From: a virus
DNA length: 30,629 bases
Direction: 5' to 3' (one strand)
IMG/VR virus record: IMGVR_UViG_3300027969_000300
Location: 1-30,629 of that record
How positions within the stretch are numbered: position 1 is the stretch's first letter; each line of letters starts with the position of its first letter. Of the stretch, positions 7,844-14,233 are shown piece by piece. Below the pieces are notes generated by a model, which saw only the letters and a list, made by a program, of their open reading frames with translations, was not told the DNA's origin and ran no database searches. Position numbers and translations under genes: made by a program.

Positions 7844-8059
7844 ATGACAACAGAACCTACCAGAGTATTGCCACCTAATATTGTGGCATATGTTATTGAT
7901 AACACAGTTGTACAAACAATTTTTGTAGATGATCGCATGGCCGCAATTGTTTTAAGCGAACCATTGGTGCTTAATATTACAGATCGTGGAATAAACACAG
8001 TTTTACAAGGGGACATTTACGATCCAGAAACAGGCACGTTTAGCCGCCCTACTGAATAA
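7844..8059 (+). CDS. Small protein of unknown function
   Basis: A 71-residue acidic protein starting 4 nt after the previous stop. A VAYVIDNTVVQTIFVDDR beta-hairpin-like start leads to AAIVLSEPLVLNIT and a GDIYDPETGTFSRP ending. The ending resembles short tail-associated phage proteins with a YDP-TG-F-P tail. I do not recognise a function. Close spacing on both sides and AAGGAG for the next gene inside its end place it in the same transcript. Confidence 0.6.
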   Translation: MTTEPTRVLPPNIVAYVIDNTVVQTIFVDDRMAAIVLSEPLVLNITDRGINTVLQGDIYDPETGTFSRPTE

Positions 8060-8068
8060 GGAGATATA

Positions 8069-8701
8069 ATGCGTGGAGACAAGCGTGAGGGTCGATTTAG
8101 TATTGACTTTGAACGTTCCTCCAGCGTCTCTGGAGTAACTAAAGAGCTAGTACATACCGTAGGCACAACAATTGATTGGTATATCTACGATAACGTTAAC
8201 AGCATTATTGACCCTATCTATGATGTAGGGGCTGATGGTGTTGGTGGCGGACGTATGTGGAAACCAAAAATTGCTATCCCTGCAATTAACGCAAATATGG
8301 ATCAAGGCACATCTGTGTACGATCAACGAGGTTTCTATAACACAGATACTCTTAATATAGTTTTTAATATGGACGTTATAGAAAACGCTGTAAGTCTATA
8401 TGGAACTGTAGCTGAGAATATTAGACGCCTATCTACAATAACTACTAACCCTGACCTATACCTAAGAGACAGAATTGTCTTTAGAGATGGGGTATTTTCT
8501 CCAATTCGGATTGGGTTAGACGGACTTTTAGGCGATAAATATACTATTGTTAATGTTCAATGTGTTCAGGTTAACCCTGAAGAAATGGTTAACGACACTC
8601 AGTTCCAATACTATGCACTACTTAACTCTCAAAATTGGGCTCCATTCGTACATGAAGGTTACGGAGATGGATACTACGGCACGGAAGGATACGGCTACTA
8701 A
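8069..8701 (+). CDS. Virion structural protein, possible neck/head-completion protein
   Basis: A 210-residue protein with AAGGAG upstream. It is predicted beta-rich, with an [20 protein letters not shown] segment, a [13 protein letters not shown] segment and a Tyr/Gly-rich tail ([13 protein letters not shown]). The middle resembles small beta-barrel connector or head-closure proteins of actinophages, but this is a weak impression. Its position before the tail terminator candidate and sheath fits a neck role. It overlaps the next gene by TAATG. Confidence 0.6.
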   Translation: MRGDKREGRFSIDFERSSSVSGVTKELVHTVGTTIDWYIYDNVNSIIDPIYDVGADGVGGGRMWKPKIAIPAINANMDQGTSVYDQRGFYNTDTLNIVFNMDVIENAVSLYGTVAENIRRLSTITTNPDLYLRDRIVFRDGVFSPIRIGLDGLLGDKYTIVNVQCVQVNPEEMVNDTQFQYYALLNSQNWAPFVHEGYGDGYYGTEGYGY

Positions 8702-8943
8702 TGCCATTAATTAAACCAACTAAAGGATCACTAGATTGGGACGTAAGTCTTAACGCTGCTCTTGACACGTTAGACGCAGAAAAAGCCCCCAAAGCTAGCC
8801 CAACGTTTACTGGAACAGTACGTCTGACAAACACCACTGCACCTACCGTCAATATGACAGGTGGAGGCATCCTCTACGTGGAAGCTGGGGCTCTAAAGTA
8901 CAGGGGTTCTTCAGGTACTGTTACCACAATTGGTCCCGCATAA
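8701..8943 (+). CDS. Small fibre-like structural protein
   Basis: An 80-residue protein coupled by TAATG on both sides. The opening ([22 protein letters not shown]) resembles N-terminal attachment segments of tail fibres. The rest ([13 protein letters not shown] to GTVTTIGPA) is a single shaft repeat of the type seen in fibre proteins. It looks like a minimal fibre, possibly a shortened descendant of a longer one or a decoration protein. Confidence 0.62.
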   Translation: MPLIKPTKGSLDWDVSLNAALDTLDAEKAPKASPTFTGTVRLTNTTAPTVNMTGGGILYVEAGALKYRGSSGTVTTIGPA

Positions 8944-9152
8944 TGGCTAAGATTAAAGCCGGTGGGGCAGACCACGTTGTAAAGAAGAACAAAAAGGGCG
9001 AAATAATTGTTGATCATGCTGCTAGCGCTAAGGCTGGCAAATATGATAAGATTAACCTGACCAAGAAAGCTGGGGCCAAGACCGTCAAAGAAGGCGAGAA
9101 GGCAACTAGAGATTGGCATAAGAAGAATCCTCATACGAAAGGTAAGAAATAA
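8943..9152 (+). CDS. Small lysine-rich basic protein
   Basis: A 69-residue protein, about a quarter Lys, with several His and few hydrophobic residues. It was probably translated by reinitiation at the TAATG overlap. It is the first of four consecutive tiny basic proteins linked by TAATG. No domain is recognised. High charge suggests nucleic acid binding or interaction with an acidic virion surface. Confidence 0.62.
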   Translation: MAKIKAGGADHVVKKNKKGEIIVDHAASAKAGKYDKINLTKKAGAKTVKEGEKATRDWHKKNPHTKGKK

Positions 9153-9280
9153 TGTGCGCAGCATGCGGATGTGGTAAGAAAAAGGGCGAGCCAGGTTTTG
9201 GCAAGGGCCCTAAGTCTAAGATGGCAACAAAGAAGTGTACTTGCGGTACTTGTAAGGCATGTAAGGCAAAGAAGAAGTAA
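9152..9280 (+). CDS. Tiny Cys/Lys-rich protein with MC-x2-CGCG start
   Basis: A 42-residue protein. Cysteines are at 2, 5, 7, 29, 31, 34 and 37: an N-terminal CxxCxC knuckle, a Gly/Lys linker, and a second CxCxxCxxC cluster ending in KAKKK. Two metal-binding clusters in 42 residues is striking. Overlaps of one base (TAATG) with both neighbours and the near-identical start of the next gene argue that it is really translated. Confidence 0.6.
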   Translation: MCAACGCGKKKGEPGFGKGPKSKMATKKCTCGTCKACKAKKK

Positions 9281-9423
9281 TGTGCGCTACCTGTGGCTGC
9301 GGTAAGCCTAAAGACAAGCACGGCATGAAGACCCTATCTGCTGCCAATAAGAAGTACGACAAGAAGTCTGACTCAAAAGGTAAGTCTAAAAAAACCAACG
9401 TAGTACGAAAGAAGGGTATGTAA
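9280..9423 (+). CDS. Tiny basic protein with MC-x2-CGCG start, paralog of the previous
   Basis: A 47-residue protein opening MCATCGCGK, almost the same as the gene before it. The remainder is lysine-rich and lacks the second cysteine cluster. TAATG overlaps lie on both sides. Duplicated knuckle with a different tail suggests the N-terminal metal site is the conserved functional part. Confidence 0.58.
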   Translation: MCATCGCGKPKDKHGMKTLSAANKKYDKKSDSKGKSKKTNVVRKKGM

Positions 9424-9599
9424 TGTCTAAGTACACGGAGAAGTCTGATAAGAAGCAGGACGCCAAAGACACAAAGGGCATGAGCCCAAAGCAAAAGGCG
9501 GCCTTTCATAAGGCAGACAAAAAGCATCGCAAACCTAAGTCCCAAGAGGACGACGCCAAGATGGACAAGAAGATCATCAAGAAGATTAAAAAGAAGTAA
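9423..9599 (+). CDS. Small lysine-rich protein, last of the basic cluster
   Basis: A 58-residue protein without cysteine, very rich in Lys and Asp, ending KKIIKKIKKK. It starts in a TAATG overlap and its stop lies 7 nt before the terminator stem. It closes the transcription unit. Function unknown. Confidence 0.58.
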   Translation: MSKYTEKSDKKQDAKDTKGMSPKQKAAFHKADKKHRKPKSQEDDAKMDKKIIKKIKKK

Positions 9600-9605
9600 C
9601 GAGTT

Positions 9606-9627
9606 AGCCCCCGCAAGGGGGCTTTTT
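9606..9627 (+). terminator. Rho-independent terminator with GCAA tetraloop
   Basis: Perfect 7-bp stem AGCCCCC/GGGGGCT with a GCAA loop (GNRA type), followed by TTTTT. It directly follows the tiny basic genes and separates the fibre/accessory genes from the tail genes. Confidence 0.93.
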
Positions 9628-9702
9628 CGTTTATGATATCCTATGACGCCAGAGAAATCTGGAACCCTGCAGCTACACCCTTGCACCTCTATTGGAGGAT
9701 TT

Positions 9703-9864
9703 ATGATTAACCTTACTAATCGCATCCTGCGTGAAGAAACGGATGCCGACAAAGTTGAGTTCGTTCGTGGTGTTTCCAACCTAAATAACAACGGCGGTAA
9801 GAAAGTCGTTGGAGGTTTAGTGGCAGGATATATCATCGCGAAGTGGCTCACAAAAAATGGGTAA
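9703..9864 (+). CDS. Small protein of unknown function
   Basis: A 53-residue protein. I choose ATG 9703 because GGAGG lies at 9694-9698; the in-frame ATG at 9643 has no site and would begin almost at the terminator. The N-terminal half is charged. The C-terminal half (VVGGLVAGYIIAKWL) is a short Gly-rich hydrophobic helix that could insert in a membrane. It overlaps the next gene by 8 nt. It is the first gene after the terminator, so a promoter is expected upstream, but only a weak TATGAT at 9632-9637 is visible. Confidence 0.55.
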   Translation: MINLTNRILREETDADKVEFVRGVSNLNNNGGKKVVGGLVAGYIIAKWLTKNG

Positions 9865-10132
9865 GCCTTCATGGAAAGCAATGATGCTGCAACCTATACG
9901 CCAGCAAGAAAAGAAGCTCACCTCTGCCTATGAGCAGATAATGCGTGCAAGTGTCGCAGCGATGCCTAACTGGACACCGGAAGCTGTAAAGAGTATTAAC
10001 ATGCGCTATAAAGATGGCGGACATGTAATCACCTATTCTGATGACAGTATTCTTGATATTGAAAATGGCACCCCAGACCAAGACTTGTCCCCAGCTATTC
10101 GAAATTTTATGATAAATAGGAACGGTAAATAA
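9857..10132 (+). CDS. Unknown protein in the neck region
   Basis: A 91-residue, mildly basic protein. Predicted helices (PIRQQEKKLTSAYEQIMRA) are followed by a YKDGGHVITYSDDSILDIENGTP hairpin-like segment. It lies two bases before a probable tail terminator gene, so it may be a small connector or neck component. No family recognised. Confidence 0.55.
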   Translation: MGKPSWKAMMLQPIRQQEKKLTSAYEQIMRASVAAMPNWTPEAVKSINMRYKDGGHVITYSDDSILDIENGTPDQDLSPAIRNFMINRNGK

Positions 10133-10134
10133 CT

Positions 10135-10749
10135 ATGCCTATTTTTATTAATGAAGATGCCGCCTTAAAAAAACGTATTAGCGGCTTGACGGTATCAGAT
10201 AGCGGGAACGCCACAAGACCTGTACCTGTGTTTTACGGACACCCTGACAAAGACATTCGTAGCCAGACCTATCCATATATCACTATTGATTTGATCGGTG
10301 TATCAGAAGACCGTGAGCGTGCTCATAGAGGCTATGTACCTCTTACTTACAAACCTGAAGGTATGGATCTTGGTGACCCTACAAGCGGCGCCCAGAATAT
10401 GGTCAGCATGCCTATACCACTAGATTTATATTACCAGGTCTGTACTTGGTCACGTCAACCACGGCACGATAGACAGATAATATCTGCTATGCTTAGCCCA
10501 GTAAGAATACCATATAGATTTGGACAACTCTGGATCCCAGAAGATAGCACATGGCGTCGTATGGATCTCCTAGGGTTTACAAAAAGAGACACTAATGAGG
10601 GCGGTAAGCGCCTTTTTAGTAATGTCTACAATCTTCGTGTAAGTGCGGAAGTATTTACCGATGAGTTTGTACCAGCTTACCAAGTACTAACAGACCCTAA
10701 CATCGAGCTGACGTGGCAGACAACCTCGTTTACTACCCCCACAAACTAA
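10135..10749 (+). CDS. Probable tail terminator / tail completion protein
   Basis: A 204-residue protein. Its pattern (a short helical start, YPYITIDLIG, then PLDLYYQVCTWSRQPRHD with a helix IISAMLS, and further strands) resembles tail terminator or tail-completion proteins. These cap the tail tube and bind the neck. It is placed immediately before the sheath, the usual myovirus position. Assignment rests on gene order and general pattern, without an exact signature. Confidence 0.55.
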   Translation: MPIFINEDAALKKRISGLTVSDSGNATRPVPVFYGHPDKDIRSQTYPYITIDLIGVSEDRERAHRGYVPLTYKPEGMDLGDPTSGAQNMVSMPIPLDLYYQVCTWSRQPRHDRQIISAMLSPVRIPYRFGQLWIPEDSTWRRMDLLGFTKRDTNEGGKRLFSNVYNLRVSAEVFTDEFVPAYQVLTDPNIELTWQTTSFTTPTN

Positions 10750-10801
10750 CTACAATCCCGTTACTTTAAGAAAATAACCTAACCTAAAGGAGTAAAACTA
10801 A

Positions 10802-12568
10802 ATGGCAACATTCAGTCGCCCAGGCGTCTATGTCCAAGAAGTGTCTCTTCCACAGCAAGTTGGCTTGCCAGATACTAGCGCCTCAGTAGGCGCAATGGCA
10901 GGTGCTCTTTCTAAGGGTGATGCAACTGAACCTCAGTTGCTTCAATCTTGGGGAGACTTTGTGAAGACATTTGGCGGATTAAATGACACCTACCCATTAA
11001 CATGGGCTGCATACAATTTCTTCGCAAATGGCGGAGGATCATTGTACGTACGTCGTATCACTGGTGCTGGAGCACTTCCAGGAACCATCACATTTATTAA
11101 CCAAGCCACATCAACTTCTACGTTTACAGCCACTGTTACTGCAGCATCTGCAGCATCAGGTACAGTTACATATACAGCTGCAAACACATTTGCTGCTGGA
11201 CAGACAGTAACTATTACTGGTCTTAGCACAGCTGCATTTAACCTATCAGCTGTAACTATTGCATCTGCATCAGCAACACAGTTTACAGTAACAAATGCTG
11301 CAACTGGTACAGCCGTAACAGGTGCTACAGCTTCAGCTACAGTTACAGTTACTGCTACACCTGTATTTACACTCAGCGCTGTAAACGCTGGAACATGGTC
11401 TGGTTCATATTCAGCACAGGTAGTTCCAGCAGGTGTTGGAACCCGCTTTGGTCTTAACATCTACTATACAGTTGGTTCAGCAACAAGCCTAGTAGAATCA
11501 TTTACAGATCTAAGCATGACTTCAACTGATAAGTACTACTTTAAATCTGTAATTGATACTACATCAAGTATTGTAAGAGTTAACACATCAGGAATTTCTA
11601 CCACTGCATTCCCATACACAGCTGCTACAACACCTACTGCATTTTCTGGTGGCGCCGATGGTGCTGCTCTTGTACGTGCAGACTACTCTGCTGCATGGCC
11701 ATCATTTGACCCTATTCAGAATCCTTTGCTTGTTTATGCAGCAGATGCTCCATACGCAGCAACATCTACACTTACAGCTCAGATTCATGGCGATGCTATG
11801 ATTTATGCAGGATCTCGCGACGATGCATTTGTAATCATAGATACTCCTTCAGGTCTTTCTGTTTCAGCAGCTAAGGCTCAAGTAACAGCTACTATGGCAA
11901 TCGGTGCCGCAGCTACAACTGGAAACATTGCAGCTGCTTACTACCCATGGGTTAATATCCCAGACGGTAACAAGATTCCTGGTGCAGTTCATGCTCAGGC
12001 ACCTGGTGCTGCAATGGTTGGTCAGTTCTTAGCCACAGATAAAAGCCGTGGAGTATTCAAGACCCCAGCAGGTTTAGGTAACAAGATTGCTCTTGCAGTC
12101 TCTACCGAGCACCAGTTCACTAACGCAGAGCTTGATGATATCAATACATACGCTGACCCAATCAACGCAATTCGCAACGTCCCTGGCGCTGGAATTGTTG
12201 TTATGGGTGGACGTACTATGGATAACACACCTGGCAACCGCTATATTAACATCCGTCGTTCTCTAACATTTATTGAAAAGCAAGCTAGAGATCTTAGTGC
12301 TTTTGCTGTATTTGAGAATAATGATTCTCTTTTGTGGAATAATCTACGTACAGGAATTGGCAATTTTCTTCTCAATTATTGGCAACAAGGCGGTCTTCGT
12401 GGTAACTCTCCAACTGAAGCTTACTTTATAAAAGTTGACGAGACTACAACTACTTGGTCAGACATTCAAAATGGTCGAGTAAATATTGAAATAGGCGTAG
12501 CCCTACAATACCCAGCAGAGTTTGTTGTCATTAGAATTGGACAACTAACAGGAAACGCAACAGCGTAA
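10802..12568 (+). CDS. Tail sheath protein with an inserted Ig-like domain
   Basis: A 588-residue protein with AAAGGAG at 10786-10792. The opening FSRPGVYVQEVSLP and the C-terminal part (NIRRSLTFIEKQARDLSAFAVFENN and LLNYWQQGGLRG) are characteristic of contractile sheath proteins. These surround the tube and shorten to drive it into the cell. Residues about 109-180 form a Thr/Ala/Val-rich Ig-like insert ending in FTVTNAATGT. It is also present in the J-like baseplate protein of this window. Such inserts usually lie on the sheath exterior and are not needed for contraction. Confidence 0.93.
   Translation: MATFSRPGVYVQEVSLPQQVGLPDTSASVGAMAGALSKGDATEPQLLQSWGDFVKTFGGLNDTYPLTWAAYNFFANGGGSLYVRRITGAGALPGTITFINQATSTSTFTATVTAASAASGTVTYTAANTFAAGQTVTITGLSTAAFNLSAVTIASASATQFTVTNAATGTAVTGATASATVTVTATPVFTLSAVNAGTWSGSYSAQVVPAGVGTRFGLNIYYTVGSATSLVESFTDLSMTSTDKYYFKSVIDTTSSIVRVNTSGISTTAFPYTAATTPTAFSGGADGAALVRADYSAAWPSFDPIQNPLLVYAADAPYAATSTLTAQIHGDAMIYAGSRDDAFVIIDTPSGLSVSAAKAQVTATMAIGAAATTGNIAAAYYPWVNIPDGNKIPGAVHAQAPGAAMVGQFLATDKSRGVFKTPAGLGNKIALAVSTEHQFTNAELDDINTYADPINAIRNVPGAGIVVMGGRTMDNTPGNRYINIRRSLTFIEKQARDLSAFAVFENNDSLLWNNLRTGIGNFLLNYWQQGGLRGNSPTEAYFIKVDETTTTWSDIQNGRVNIEIGVALQYPAEFVVIRIGQLTGNATA
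11127..11340 (+). repeat. Ig-like module shared with the J-like gene (sheath copy)
   Basis: The module has a GTVTYTAAN-F-AGQ-VTITGL-FNLS layout and ends FTVTNAATGT. It matches the module at about 22936-23145. A stretch of about 28 nt near 11283 is almost identical in DNA to that at 23088. Confidence 0.8.
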
Positions 12569-12583
12569 AGGAGATAAACAAAA

Positions 12584-13240
12584 ATGGCCGATGCACCAAA
12601 AGTATACTCAAATGCACTCAGTAATGAAATACAGGATACAGGAAAACTAATTACAGATCCAGTTCGTAATTTTAAGTTTCTTGTTACCTTCTCGCCTACC
12701 AACGGCGCACCTACTACTTGGAAGGGCGGGTTTGGAACAATGGGCTTTGTATCATTGTCTGGACTTAGCGTAAACACAGAAGCTATTGCATACCGCGAAG
12801 GTGGTTACAATACCAACATGCACCAAATTCCTGGACAATCATCCTTTACTCCAATTAGTTTATCAAAAGGCGTAATGCTTAATCAAAATGGTAACTCTCT
12901 TTGGATGAAGCGTCTGTTTGCAATTATGACTCCAAGCGCTACTACAGGTATTGGATCAAACTTCCGTTGCAACCTAGACATCAAGGTCCTAAGCCATCCA
13001 AACCCAGCTGGTTGGAAAGGCTCAGATTCAACTAAACCTGATGCAACTAATGCGTATGAACAACATACGTCTTTGCGTTTTAAGGTTTATAACGCATGGA
13101 TCACATCTCTATCATACAGTGATATGGATGCAGGAGCTAACAGCCTCATGGTTGAATCAATGCAGCTTGTGCATGAAGGCTTCGACGTAAGCTACGCTGA
13201 AGACCTCACAATAGCTAAGACCGCAGAAGCACTTCCATAA
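12584..13240 (+). CDS. Tail tube protein (T4 gp19-like family)
   Basis: A 218-residue protein right after the sheath, with AAGGAG upstream. An early FKFLVTF strand, then FVSLSGLSVNTEAIAYREGG, an IPGQ turn and PISLSKGVM with a following LWMKRLF helix match the gp19/contractile-tube family. It forms the inner tube through which DNA passes. Length is slightly above the typical value owing to a loop near residues 130-155 (NPAGWKGSDS). Position between sheath and chaperone is standard. Confidence 0.9.
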   Translation: MADAPKVYSNALSNEIQDTGKLITDPVRNFKFLVTFSPTNGAPTTWKGGFGTMGFVSLSGLSVNTEAIAYREGGYNTNMHQIPGQSSFTPISLSKGVMLNQNGNSLWMKRLFAIMTPSATTGIGSNFRCNLDIKVLSHPNPAGWKGSDSTKPDATNAYEQHTSLRFKVYNAWITSLSYSDMDAGANSLMVESMQLVHEGFDVSYAEDLTIAKTAEALP

Positions 13241-13262
13241 CCACTACATATAAGGAAACAAT

Positions 13263-14087
13263 ATGAACACAGATACAGTTATAAATTCGCACACAAATCC
13301 TGAACTAGCAAACAAGTTAGCTAAGAAAGCTACAGAGTTGTCTGATCAGGAGGCAATGGTGAAAGCGGTAAAACCGCCAGTAACTTTGCCTCCTGCTACA
13401 GACGTAGATCTTCCTGGCGGTTTGTTTGATCCGTTTAACGGTCTTATTTCTAAGGCAGAAATTAGAGAACTTACAGGTGTAGACGAAGAGGCAATCTCTA
13501 AAATCGTTGACCCTGGTAAAGCTCTTCTTGCTATCTTAGAACGAGCTACAGTTAAAATTGGAGATGAGCCAGCTACTAAAGAAGTACTTGATTCTTTATT
13601 TTCTGGGGACCGAGAGATGCTTCTTCTAGCTATTAGATGCGCTACTTTTGGAAATGAAATTAAGTTAGGTCCTGGATTGTGCCCTCACTGTGAGGAAGCG
13701 CAGACCTTTAATATAGACCTTTCTAAAGACGTTGATATTAAGCGCCTTGACGACGATGCTGAGTTTATAGTAGAATGTAAAGTTGGCAAAGTTTTGGTAA
13801 CACTACCAAAGGGTTCTACACAGAAAGCTATTATTGACTCAACAAATAAAACCTCTGCGGAGCTAGACACTATTTTGTTAAAGAACTGTGTTCTAGAAAT
13901 TAATGGTCGACAGGTCATTAGCCCTGAGGAAGTTAGAAACTTAGCTATGCTTGATCGCAGAACTATTTTAAAGGAAATCGCAGACCGCAACCCGGGTCCA
14001 CAATTAGGAGCACTAAAGAAAGAATGTCAGTCTTGCGGCCAGGAGGTGCCGCTCCCGCTATCACTAGCGGATCTATTTCGAGACTGA
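13263..14087 (+). CDS. Tail assembly chaperone / T4-type baseplate assembly protein with zinc ribbon
   Basis: A 274-residue protein between tube and tape measure. A helical region (REMLLLAIRCATFGNEI) is followed by CPHC (Cys140, Cys143), a strand-rich segment and CQSC (Cys255, Cys258), so one four-cysteine zinc site is likely. The layout fits the T4 baseplate-hub-assembly-like family, whose members act as chaperones at this locus. The stop at 14085 is overlapped by a +1-frame open stretch to 14229 that completes a family-like helical C-terminus. I therefore predict two products, short and frameshifted. Confidence 0.75.
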   Translation: MNTDTVINSHTNPELANKLAKKATELSDQEAMVKAVKPPVTLPPATDVDLPGGLFDPFNGLISKAEIRELTGVDEEAISKIVDPGKALLAILERATVKIGDEPATKEVLDSLFSGDREMLLLAIRCATFGNEIKLGPGLCPHCEEAQTFNIDLSKDVDIKRLDDDAEFIVECKVGKVLVTLPKGSTQKAIIDSTNKTSAELDTILLKNCVLEINGRQVISPEEVRNLAMLDRRTILKEIADRNPGPQLGALKKECQSCGQEVPLPLSLADLFRD

Positions 14088-14229
14088 AGTTGATTACGAA
14101 CTTCTAACTGATATGTATGACTTATTAAGTCAAAACTATAAAGGTTGGACGTTAACAGAGATTCGTTCTTTATCACCTAGAGAACGACTTAACTGGTTAT
14201 ATAAAGCAGCAGATAGACTAAGGCGGTGA
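13263..14229 (+). CDS. Predicted +1 frameshift product of the tail assembly chaperone (321 aa)
   Basis: Shifting at TTT_CGA (14076-14081) skips C14079 and re-pairs Phe-tRNA on TTC. The frame then continues for 49 residues (ETEVDYELLTDMYDLL, GWTLTEIRSLSPRERLNWLY) to TGA 14227. The +1 frame is closed upstream by TAG at 14065, so it is an extension and not a separate full gene. The only ATG in it, at 14113, has no good ribosome-binding site and would give just 38 residues. G/GT-type frameshifting between tube and tape measure is known in many tailed phages; this exact site is inferred. Confidence 0.6.
14076..14104 (+). promoter_or_regulatory. Candidate +1 programmed frameshift site with a downstream stem
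   Basis: The frame-zero codons are TTT CGA GAC TGA. TTT followed by C allows the Phe tRNA to move one base onto TTC, and the next codon CGA is usually slow. A 6-bp stem GAAGTT/AACTTC with a 7-nt loop begins 7 nt after the slip codon (14086-14104). The TTT-CG context is the one used for +1 shifting in influenza PA-X. Confidence 0.5.
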
Positions 14230-14233
14230 TTAA

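Noticed and set aside
9632-9637. TATGAT as a firm promoter after the terminator
   Set aside because: The -35 position falls in the terminator stem and does not resemble a consensus; a promoter is expected here but cannot be supported.
9216-9881. Long minus-strand open frame (221 codons)
   Set aside because: It is antisense to several coupled small plus-strand genes and crosses the terminator. Its Leu/Phe-rich product is what antisense reading of Lys codons gives.
10990-11460. Minus-strand open frame of 156 codons
   Set aside because: It lies antisense to the sheath Ig-like insert; low-complexity Val/Ala composition and no ribosome-binding site.
14113-14229. Separate 38-residue gene between chaperone and tape measure
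   Set aside because: No good ribosome-binding site, and a start here would discard the upstream ETEVDYELL part of the extension; the frameshift reading is preferred.
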